From assembly GCF_002105195.1 (NCBI RefSeq), contig NZ_MUHU01000008.1, forward strand, positions 496,001 to 560,000: a stretch of 64,000 bases of DNA, written 5' to 3'. The position numbers and the translations under genes are program-made. A model generated the notes under the pieces. That model was not told the DNA's origin. It was given only the letters and a program-made list of their open reading frames with translations, and did not search any database. Source of the DNA: Derxia lacustris. Its GTDB lineage: Bacteria; Pseudomonadota; Gammaproteobacteria; Burkholderiales; Burkholderiaceae_E. This document shows, piece by piece, positions 28,604 through 36,296 of the stretch. Every line of letters starts with the position of its first letter. The first letter of the stretch is position 1.

Positions 28604-29596
28604 ATGAACGCCGCCAGCCTGCTGGTCGGCACCGCGTCCTGGGCCGCGCCCGGGCTGATCGCCACCGGCCGCTTCTATCCGCCCGGCTGCGACAGCGCCG
28701 AGGCGCGGCTTGCGCATTACGCCTCGGTGTTTCCGCTGGTCGAGGTGGATGCGAGCTGGTATGCGCTGCCCACGCCGGCCCGGACCGAGCGCTGGCGCGA
28801 CCGCACGCCGGCCGGTTTCATCTTCAATTTCAAGGCCTTCCGGCTGTTTACCGGCCATGCGACCGCGCCCGAGGCGCTGCCGGCCGATCTGCGCGCGGAG
28901 CTGGGCGCGGCGCCCGGCACGCGGCTCGGCTATCGCGATGTGCCGGCAGCGATCCGCGCCGAGTTGTGGCGCCGGCAGGCGCTGGCGCTGGCGCCGCTGG
29001 CGGCGGCCGGCAAGCTCGGCGCGCTGCTGTTCCAGTTCGGGCCGCAGCTGCACGGCGATGCGCGCGGCCGGGCCCATGTGCAGCACTGCCTGCAAAGCCT
29101 GCATGAGCACTGGCCCACCGCCGCGCCGCCGGCGACGGTCCAGCCCGGCCTGTTCGACGCGCCGCCCGCCGCGCCCGCCGGCGCCGCGCCGATCCCGCCC
29201 ATGGCGGTCGAATTCCGCGACCGCAGCTGGTTCGCCGATGGCCGCAGCGCCGCCGCCACGCTCGACTTCGAGCGCGAGCTGGGGCTGGTCAATGTGGTGG
29301 TCGACGGGCCGCAAGGCCACCGCAACACCGTGCCCGCCGTGTGGGAAGTGACCCGGCCCGAGCTGGCCATGCTGCGGCTGCACGGCCGCAACGAGGCGGC
29401 CTGGGCCAACACGGCCGCCGCCAGCTCCGGCGCGCGCTTCGACTATCGGTATTCGCCGGCCGAACTGGCCGAGCTGGCCGACCGCGCCCGGCTGCTCGCG
29501 CTCGATGCGAAGCGCACGCATGTGGTGTTCAACACCAATCGCGAGGACCAGGGGCCGCGCAATGCGCTCGGCTTTGCGCAGGCGCTGGCCGGCTGA
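28604..29596 (+). CDS. DUF72 (YecE-like) protein
   Basis: A 330-residue cytosolic protein of the DUF72/YecE family, a TIM-barrel-like fold of unknown enzymology. Signature segments: LLVGTASWAAPGL (start, normally GTSGWxYxxW), then RLAHYASVFPLVEVDASWYA, TPAGFIFNFKAFRLFTGH, MAVEFRDRSWF and later ARLRLHGRNEAAW-like LRLHGRNEAAW, with KRTHVVFNTNREDQGPRNA at the end where the conserved Asn residues lie. Length is slightly above the usual 240-300 because of an insertion of about 20 residues after PTAAPPATVQP. Its stop is 8 bp from the last gene of the eCIS operon on the other strand. It is unrelated to eCIS function as far as can be seen. Confidence 0.88.
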   Translation: MNAASLLVGTASWAAPGLIATGRFYPPGCDSAEARLAHYASVFPLVEVDASWYALPTPARTERWRDRTPAGFIFNFKAFRLFTGHATAPEALPADLRAELGAAPGTRLGYRDVPAAIRAELWRRQALALAPLAAAGKLGALLFQFGPQLHGDARGRAHVQHCLQSLHEHWPTAAPPATVQPGLFDAPPAAPAGAAPIPPMAVEFRDRSWFADGRSAAATLDFERELGLVNVVVDGPQGHRNTVPAVWEVTRPELAMLRLHGRNEAAWANTAAASSGARFDYRYSPAELAELADRARLLALDAKRTHVVFNTNREDQGPRNALGFAQALAG

Positions 29597-29604
29597 GGCC
29601 GGCG

Positions 29605-31890
29605 TCATTCGCTCAGCGCCTTCCAGCCCTCGTTGGCGACCAGTTCGACCAGGCGGGCGTGGATGGCCTTCAGCAGCGGCACGGCGGCCAGCTGGGCCGC
29701 GACCGCAAGCATGTATGCGGTGTCTGCATCACCGGTTGGTTCTTCATTCTTCCTCTTGGCGTTGAGGGCGCGCAGCGCCAAGCCGGTGCGCTGATCGAGC
29801 GTTTGGGCGACGGTGTAATCCGGCTCGGCAGGCGGCCGGCTACCGAACACCTCGAACACCATCGTCTCCACCTCACTGAAGGCTTCGATCATCAGATCCT
29901 TGTCCAGGGGAGAGTCGCTGCCCTTCAGGTTGTTCAGCCCTGCGGCTTCGAGCGCGGCCGCCAGCGCCGTCGCCAGCCGGTTCGCGCCCGAGAACGACTG
30001 GGCCTGGAACACGTACTGGTCGTCGAGCGGGATCGACTGCTCGGCGGCGGCGGTCCCGGCGCTGCGGCGCGGCGCGGCGGCGACCGAGTCGGCCGTGTAG
30101 GTCTTGCTCGCCTCGACGCGCAGCCGCACGCCATTGGCGTCGATGCCGGTCGGCACCGAGGCGAGCGGCGCGTACACCGCATCGATCGGTCGCTCGCGCC
30201 CGGCCAGTCCGCGGATGGCGGCGTTGTAGACCGCCCGGCCCTCGGAGCGCTGGGTGCCCCAGGGATTGGGCGCGCGGCCGGTCTTGCTCTTGCGCGCGGC
30301 GGCATAGGTGTCGCTGCGGATGAGGAAGTTGGGCTCGGTCGGATAGGTGAGCGTCGGCGCGACCTCGTGCACCGCCTGGCGGATCGCCAGATCGACCGCG
30401 TTGGAGCGCACCGTGTGCCGGTAGTCGTCGGGCTCGGCGTAATGGTCGGGGTCGGCGGTGAGGTTGTAGCCGCCGATCACCATGTCGGGCAGCGCGTCCG
30501 GATCGGTCGCGCGGCGGGCGTCGACGATCTGGTCATAGGCTTCGAGCACCGGCAGCCACTGCTCCTCGTCCTGCGGATCGCGCGTGAGCGTCTCGAAATC
30601 GGGCGCGTCGGCATCGAGCGAATGCAGATAGACCGGCTTGGCGCCGTTGCGGGTCAGATGCGCTTCGAGGCCGGCGGTCTCGTCGGTGACCAGCCCGCGC
30701 AGAAAGCCGTAGGGCACGCCGTAGTCGTTGCGCTGCTGGTTGAAGGCGGCGCGGATCGCCTCCTTGTCGGTCACCGTGCTGCGCACCGGCTCGGCCGGCA
30801 GCGCGTCCTCCTCGTCCGATTCGGGCGTGACCACCGAGACCCAGCGCAGCGTCTTGCCACCGTGGCTGCCGGTCTCGATCAGCCGGCCCAGCTCCAGCGT
30901 GGTGACGGTGCCGATGCCGTCGAGCTCGTACGAATAGCCCCAGGTAAAGCCGTTGACCTCGGACGACACCAGCTTGCCGACGCTGGCGGCGCTTGCCTTG
31001 GCCACGCCGCGCACCTTGTCGGCCTGGTCGCTGGCCTTGCCGTCGAAGGCCTGCTTGCTGTTGATGCCGAAGGACACGCCGAGCCGTCGCTGGCGTTCGG
31101 CCTCGGGCCAGCGCTGGCTGCCGGTCACGTACCTGGTGGCGAGATTGGCGGCGTCGTTCTCGCCCGAGTAGACGATGGCCAGCCCGAGGTAGCCGGCGCG
31201 CTCGGGTTCCTTGCCTTCCGGCGGCTTGCCGTGGCGCGAGCTGTCGGTGGCGACGACCTTGAGGTTGTTGCGCAGCGCGCCGTCGCCGTCCTTGATCTTC
31301 ACCGCCTCCTCGTCCGTCGACGGCGGCAGCACGACTTCCAGGATCGGGGCGTCGGCTTCGCTTTCCGGCGCCTGGCCGATGCCGGTGACGAGGCTGCTCT
31401 GCGCCCGCTTGTCCTTGATCGGCAGGCCGGCGCGCTTGAGCCGATCGGCCGGCGGCTGCGCCTTCTTCTTCGTTGCCGACGGCGGCCCGTCCGACACCGG
31501 CTTGGGCGCGAATGCCGCGACCGCCGCATCGACCCGATCGAACACCTCCGAATAGCGGTGCTTGTCGTCGAGCAGCGCATCCCAGTCGACCAGTCGGCTG
31601 TATTCGGCGGCGCCGTGGGCGGCGGCCTCGCGCTCGAAGCGGCGCCGCAGCAGGCCGGCGTCGATGCTGGTCATGGCCTGCACCGGCGCGCCGGCCGTCG
31701 GCAGCAGCCGGCCCAGCGCGGCGCGCTGCGCGGTCATGCGCGGACTGCTGTCGATGCGCTCGGCCAGCGCGCGCTGGGCGGCGTGGCTGCGGCCGGCGCC
31801 GCTGCCGCCGGCCGTGCCCGGCGTGGCCAGCGCCGCCGGCTGGCGCGGATCGCGGTCGGCCGTGGCCGGGGGATGCAGAGGCTCGTTCAT
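29605..31890 (-). CDS. Candidate eCIS cargo/toxin protein
   Basis: A 761-residue protein, last gene of the eCIS operon; its ATG overlaps the stop of the 1,010-residue membrane gene (ATGA). The N-terminus is disordered, then RIDSSPRMTAQR (residues 45-56) and LLPTAGAPVQAM, an N-terminal pattern found in many eCIS-associated proteins and similar to one in the DUF4157-nuclease protein. The centre holds YGVPYGFLRGLV, then VYLHSLDADAPDF, with an Asp-Ala-Asp at 426-428, then MVIGGYNL and YPTEPNFLIRSDTY. A DxD pair followed by such segments resembles GT-A glycosyltransferases, but no known family is confirmed. No membrane segment or signal peptide is present. Delivery through the tube is inferred from context and the motif, so toxin activity is a hypothesis. 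Confidence 0.55.
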   Translation of the reverse strand: MNEPLHPPATADRDPRQPAALATPGTAGGSGAGRSHAAQRALAERIDSSPRMTAQRAALGRLLPTAGAPVQAMTSIDAGLLRRRFEREAAAHGAAEYSRLVDWDALLDDKHRYSEVFDRVDAAVAAFAPKPVSDGPPSATKKKAQPPADRLKRAGLPIKDKRAQSSLVTGIGQAPESEADAPILEVVLPPSTDEEAVKIKDGDGALRNNLKVVATDSSRHGKPPEGKEPERAGYLGLAIVYSGENDAANLATRYVTGSQRWPEAERQRRLGVSFGINSKQAFDGKASDQADKVRGVAKASAASVGKLVSSEVNGFTWGYSYELDGIGTVTTLELGRLIETGSHGGKTLRWVSVVTPESDEEDALPAEPVRSTVTDKEAIRAAFNQQRNDYGVPYGFLRGLVTDETAGLEAHLTRNGAKPVYLHSLDADAPDFETLTRDPQDEEQWLPVLEAYDQIVDARRATDPDALPDMVIGGYNLTADPDHYAEPDDYRHTVRSNAVDLAIRQAVHEVAPTLTYPTEPNFLIRSDTYAAARKSKTGRAPNPWGTQRSEGRAVYNAAIRGLAGRERPIDAVYAPLASVPTGIDANGVRLRVEASKTYTADSVAAAPRRSAGTAAAEQSIPLDDQYVFQAQSFSGANRLATALAAALEAAGLNNLKGSDSPLDKDLMIEAFSEVETMVFEVFGSRPPAEPDYTVAQTLDQRTGLALRALNAKRKNEEPTGDADTAYMLAVAAQLAAVPLLKAIHARLVELVANEGWKALSE

Positions 31891-34800
31891 GGCTGCTCGG
31901 TGCGCGGATTGAGGTATTCGTACAGCGCCCACAGCAGCAGCGCCGCGATCAGCGCGATGAAGGGCGCATTGCCTTCGCGCACGCCGGCCAGCGCCGGATC
32001 GCAGCTGAGCATGCCGAGCGCCAGCGCGGTGAAGACGATGCCGCCCAGCATCAGCCCGAGCAGATAGCGCCGGCCCCAGCGCTGCACCCGGCACACCGCC
32101 CAGTACAGCGCAAAGCCGGCCAGCTCCAGCACGCCGAGCGCCTCGACCGCGATGCGTAGAGGCCAGCGGTTGGGGCAGAGCAGGCCGCAGACCGCGTTGT
32201 CGCCGCGCCGCCGGCTGTCGACGAAGGTCTCGACCAGCTTGTCCGGCAGGTCGATGCCGTGGGCCGCGAGCGGCAGCGCCCAGAAGCCCACGCCGCCGAA
32301 GTTGTTCTGCGCATAGGCCAGATCGTCGAGCAGCTGCACCTCGTCGTCGACGATGGCGCTGCCCGGCTTGCCGTAGGTGCCGGGCGTGAGGATCGGGATG
32401 AGCTTGCGGCTCACCACCGTGCGGTTGCTGCCCGACAGCGCGGTCGACAGGTCGATCTTGCGGCGCAGCTCCTTCTTGGTGAACTTGGTCGGCTCGGTCA
32501 TGAGCACCAGGAATTGCAGCGTCAGCCGGGTGCTGCCGCGGTAGTCGCTGCCGGCGTAGCAGATGCGGTCGCCGCGCATCGACGGCCGCTCGGCCAGCTT
32601 GATCCAGTCGAGCAGGCTGGCGAAGTCGTAGCCGCCGGCCGCGTCCGCGTCGGCCGGATCGGCGTCGCGGTCGCCGAGCAGCCGGTCGGGGATGACCAGG
32701 TTGAGCGCCAGCGGCCGGTCGGCGGCCTGCATGCGGGCGATCAGCGCCGGCATGAAGGCGCGCATGAAGCGGCGCCAGTCGGCCGGCGCGGTGTAGGGCG
32801 CGGCGGCGCTCGTCTTGCCGCTGCCGCCAGCGCCGCCGGCCACGATGGGCGCGGCCGGATCGCGCGCCGGCGGCGGCTCGAAGAACAGCGTGATGCCATC
32901 GGCCGAGCCGCCCGGCGCGGTGAAGAAGGGCACATGGCGCTCCAGGTTCGAGGCCGGATCGGTCAGCGGCGTCTCGACGATGCGCATGGCCTGATCGACC
33001 AGATTGGCGATCGCGCGCGGCGTGCGCAGCACCGGATCGCCGGCCGGCATCGGATCGCACTGGAGGTTGGGATCGCTGCCGATCAGTGCGGCCAGCGGCG
33101 CCGGCAGCACCGAGGGTTTGGCGGCGGGTTTTGCGGCGGCGGGCCTGGCGCCGGCGGCACTGGCGCCGGCGTCGGCGGGCGCGCCGGCGGTGGCCTCGCT
33201 GCCGCCGCCGGTCACGGTCATGGGCCCGGCGAGCAGGCGCTTGAGGTCGCCCCACTGGCTGCGGTAGAGCACCAGATCCATCGCGCTGCCGTAGCGGCGC
33301 GCGGTGCGCACCGCGCCGGTGACCGCGTCCTGCCAGCGCGCCGGCGGCGTGAGCTGGCCGTCCTCGTCGAACGGCAGCGCGAAATAGCCGATGCGCTTGA
33401 ACACCCGGAAGTCCAGCGTCGGCGCCGGCGCCTTGGGATCGCGGTTCCAGAACGGGAAGAAGCCGTAGGTCAGGCTCTTGAGCCCTTCGGGCACGCAGTC
33501 GCAGCCGGCGCTGGCCTGCCACAGATCGGCCGCCGCCAGCTCGGACGGGAAGGCGTGGCGCTTCATCGCGCGCTGCACCACGGCGCGCCGCAGGTCGTCG
33601 GGGAGGATGTCGCGCACCAGTTCGTCGACCGTGAGCCGGCTGCGCGGCGAGCGCAGGCTGGCGCCGGCCGGGCCGGTGTCGGTGGCCGGCGCGGCCACGC
33701 CCTCGGGCATGGCGGCGCGCGCATCGCCGGCATTGGCCGGCAGCAGTCCCGAGGCGGCCGGACCGTCGAGCGCGCCGCGCGCCTTGCAATAGCGCTGGCG
33801 CGCCAGCACGGCGGCCAGCGGCCAGTTGAGTTCCTCGGCGAACACGCCGCGCGCGTAGTCGCAGGCCACGTCGTCGAGGCTGCTGGCGAATTGCGCCTCG
33901 GTCGGGAATTCGACGCCGAGCAGGCGGTTGAGGATTTCCTGGGCCTGCTGGTCGCGCGCGCCGAGCGGCGCGGGCGGGGCCGGCGCGGCGGCGGGATCGC
34001 TGCCGGCGGGGTTGGCGGCGTTTGCGGCCGGCGCCGCCGCTTCGCCCTTGATGAGCGCCTCGATGTCGGCCGCGTCGAGCTGCCAGGCCAGGGCTTCGCG
34101 CAGGCGCAGGCCGTCGAGCGCGACATCGCCGGCGCCGGGCAGGGTCAGCGGCGCCGGCTGCGCGGCGGCCGGCGCGGATGCCGGTGCGCGCGGCGGCGCC
34201 AGCACCCGCAGCGAATAGCTCTGGCGCGCATTGCCGGGCGGCGTGGCGCTGTCGGTCACGCGCACCGCAAAGCGATAGCTGCCGGCGCCGGTCGGCGTGC
34301 CGACCAGCCGGCCGTCGGGCGCCAGTTCGAGGCCGGGCGGCAGCGCGCCGTCGGGCGCAAACCGATAGCCCGGCGTGCCGCCACCGGCCAGCAGCCGGCG
34401 CTCATAGGCCTTGCCGACGGTGGCACTGGGCAGCCCGACCGACTCGACCACCAGCCGCACCGCGCCGGTCGGCGGATTGGCGCAATAGGCGGCGGCCGCG
34501 CCGGGCTGGCCGCAGGCGTTGAGGTCGGTGGCGGCGGCGTCGGCGGCTGGGGAGGCGACTGCGGGAGCGGACGTTGCGGCGGCCGGTGCGGGCGTGGCCG
34601 GTGTGGGCGCGGGCGGCGTGGGCGGCGCGGTGGTGGCGGGCGTGGCGGTGGCGGGCAAGGCTGGCGCTGCGGCCGGCGGTGGCGCGGCAACCGCCGGCGC
34701 CGCATCCGCCGCCGTGGCGCGGCCGATCAGCGCCGCCGCGATCACGCCAGCCACGCCGGCCAGCACGCCGGCGCCGAGCAGCAGCGGGCGCAGGCCGGGC

Positions 34801-34919
34801 CGGCGCGGCGCTGGCCGGGAGGCGGCCGGTGCGTGCGCCGCCGGCGCGGCGGCGGGCGGCGCGGATCGATCCGGGCGGGGCGATGGCATCTGGGGCTCCT
34901 GCGGCAATTTCTGGTTCAT
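31887..34919 (-). CDS. eCIS-operon membrane protein with degenerate GH18-like domain
   Basis: A 1,010-residue predicted inner-membrane protein. N-terminal cytosolic Pro/Ala-rich tail; one helix at about 46-66 (LLLGAGVLAGVAGVIAAALI); a long Ala/Pro linker; a putative Ig-like He_PIG domain (GTPGYRFAPDGALPPGLELA); a large domain from about 485 to 890; then three hydrophobic helices near the C-terminus (about 905-1003). In the large domain YGFFPFWN (485), MDLVLYRSQW and ADGITLFFEPP (674-682) follow the order of a GH18 chitinase; the DGxDxDxE signature survives as DGITLFFE, so the two central aspartates are lost and the last Glu is kept. That suggests a binding rather than catalytic role. It lies between the ATPase and the candidate cargo, the latter overlapping by 4 bases. 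Membrane attachment of the particle is one reading. Confidence 0.6.
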   Translation of the reverse strand: MNQKLPQEPQMPSPRPDRSAPPAAAPAAHAPAASRPAPRRPGLRPLLLGAGVLAGVAGVIAAALIGRATAADAAPAVAAPPPAAAPALPATATPATTAPPTPPAPTPATPAPAAATSAPAVASPAADAAATDLNACGQPGAAAAYCANPPTGAVRLVVESVGLPSATVGKAYERRLLAGGGTPGYRFAPDGALPPGLELAPDGRLVGTPTGAGSYRFAVRVTDSATPPGNARQSYSLRVLAPPRAPASAPAAAQPAPLTLPGAGDVALDGLRLREALAWQLDAADIEALIKGEAAAPAANAANPAGSDPAAAPAPPAPLGARDQQAQEILNRLLGVEFPTEAQFASSLDDVACDYARGVFAEELNWPLAAVLARQRYCKARGALDGPAASGLLPANAGDARAAMPEGVAAPATDTGPAGASLRSPRSRLTVDELVRDILPDDLRRAVVQRAMKRHAFPSELAAADLWQASAGCDCVPEGLKSLTYGFFPFWNRDPKAPAPTLDFRVFKRIGYFALPFDEDGQLTPPARWQDAVTGAVRTARRYGSAMDLVLYRSQWGDLKRLLAGPMTVTGGGSEATAGAPADAGASAAGARPAAAKPAAKPSVLPAPLAALIGSDPNLQCDPMPAGDPVLRTPRAIANLVDQAMRIVETPLTDPASNLERHVPFFTAPGGSADGITLFFEPPPARDPAAPIVAGGAGGSGKTSAAAPYTAPADWRRFMRAFMPALIARMQAADRPLALNLVIPDRLLGDRDADPADADAAGGYDFASLLDWIKLAERPSMRGDRICYAGSDYRGSTRLTLQFLVLMTEPTKFTKKELRRKIDLSTALSGSNRTVVSRKLIPILTPGTYGKPGSAIVDDEVQLLDDLAYAQNNFGGVGFWALPLAAHGIDLPDKLVETFVDSRRRGDNAVCGLLCPNRWPLRIAVEALGVLELAGFALYWAVCRVQRWGRRYLLGLMLGGIVFTALALGMLSCDPALAGVREGNAPFIALIAALLLWALYEYLNPRTEQP

Positions 34920-34943
34920 GGCGTCTGCAAGGCGGCGCGGCGC

Positions 34944-36296
34944 TCAGCGCGTGCGGCCTTCCTTGCGCATTTCCTTGGCGATGCCGCGCCTGAGGTCGGC
35001 GGCGTTGATCTGGTCGCGCCCGGTCTGCAGGGCGGCGATGGCGGCGTAGCGCACGACGTTGGCGATGGCGCCGCCGGCCAGTTCGTGCTCGTCGGCGAGC
35101 CGGCGCAGGTCCACGTCGGCGGCGAGGCGGCCGGTCGGCAGCAGCACCGATTCCCACAGCCGCAGCCGCTGCGCCGCATCGGGCATCGGGAAGTAGACGA
35201 GCGACTGGAAGCGCCGTGCGAAGGCGTCGTCGATGTTGGATTTGAGGTTGGTGGCCAGCAGCACCGTGCCCGGGAAGTCCTCGATGCGTTGCAGCAGATA
35301 GGCCACTTCCTGGTTGGCGTGGCGGTCGTTGGAGCTGGACGTGGCGGTGCGCTTGCCGAACAGCGCATCGGCCTCGTCGAAGAACAGCAGCCAGTTGCGG
35401 CTCGCGGCCTGGTCGAACACATGGGCCAGGTTCTTCTCGGTCTCGCCGATGTACTTGGAGACGACCATCGACAGGTCGATCCGGTACACGTCGGCGCCGC
35501 TGGCCTGGCCGAGCAGCGTGGCGGTCAGCGTCTTGCCGGTGCCGGGCGGGCCGTAGAACAGGCTGCGATAGCCGGGCTTGAGCGCCTTGGCCAGCTTCCA
35601 GTCGTCAAGCAGCGTGGCCGAGTGGGCGAGCCAGGTGCGGATCGCGTCGATCTCGGCCAGCACCTCGGGCGCCAGCACCAGATCGCTCCAGCCGAGCGGG
35701 GTTTCGAGCCGATGCGCCGGGAAGCCGGCGCTGAAATCGGGCTTGTGGCGGCGGCCGAGCGTGAGCAGGTCGAGGTATTCGTCGGCCAGGCGCAGCGGCA
35801 CGCAGAAGAAGGGCTCGCCGGGCGCGTCATGGTCGAGCCGCAGCACGCCTTCGCGGCGCAGCGGCGCGTCGTCGTCGAGCCGGCGGCGCAGCGCAAAGCG
35901 GCGCGCGAGATCGTCGCCGGCGGCCAGGAAGGCGGCGGTCTCGGCCGTGGGCAGGAAGCCGCCGTGCAGCTTGCCCTTCCAGCCGCCGAACTCGGTGAAG
36001 CCGCGGTCGAGCGTGGTGTTGCGCAGGAACAGGCTGTCGAGCAGGCGCGGGCGCAGATGCGGCGCGAGCGCGAGCGCCAGCGCGAGGCGCTCGTCGAAGC
36101 CGAGGCCGAGGCGGGCGACGAGTTCGGCGTGATCGGAGTCGCTGGCGGCCGGCGGCGCGATGTCGTCGATGCGCGCGACCGCGCCGGCTTGGCCGAAGTG
36201 CAGGTCGAGCCGCGCATGCAGCACGGCGTCGAGCCAGTCGAGTTCGCGCTCGAGCGCGGCGGCATTGGCCGCGAGCCGGTCAGCGCCAGTCGACAT
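34944..36296 (-). CDS. eCIS AAA+ ATPase (Afp15-like)
   Basis: A 450-residue AAA+ ATPase of the kind encoded near the end of Afp/PVC clusters. The C-terminal half carries Walker A YGPPGTGKT (Lys 255), Walker B LLFFDEADALFG (Asp 307, Glu 308), a sensor-1-like VLLATNLKSNIDDAFARRF and an arginine-finger candidate in that last segment. The N-terminal about 220 residues are a divergent domain with GWSDLVLAP that is typical for this eCIS subgroup. In Afp the ATPase is not part of the particle but is needed for production; the same role is inferred here, either assembly or disassembly. It overlaps the tape-measure gene by 17 bases and is followed 24 bp later by the membrane-protein gene. Confidence 0.9.
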   Translation of the reverse strand: MSTGADRLAANAAALERELDWLDAVLHARLDLHFGQAGAVARIDDIAPPAASDSDHAELVARLGLGFDERLALALALAPHLRPRLLDSLFLRNTTLDRGFTEFGGWKGKLHGGFLPTAETAAFLAAGDDLARRFALRRRLDDDAPLRREGVLRLDHDAPGEPFFCVPLRLADEYLDLLTLGRRHKPDFSAGFPAHRLETPLGWSDLVLAPEVLAEIDAIRTWLAHSATLLDDWKLAKALKPGYRSLFYGPPGTGKTLTATLLGQASGADVYRIDLSMVVSKYIGETEKNLAHVFDQAASRNWLLFFDEADALFGKRTATSSSNDRHANQEVAYLLQRIEDFPGTVLLATNLKSNIDDAFARRFQSLVYFPMPDAAQRLRLWESVLLPTGRLAADVDLRRLADEHELAGGAIANVVRYAAIAALQTGRDQINAADLRRGIAKEMRKEGRTR

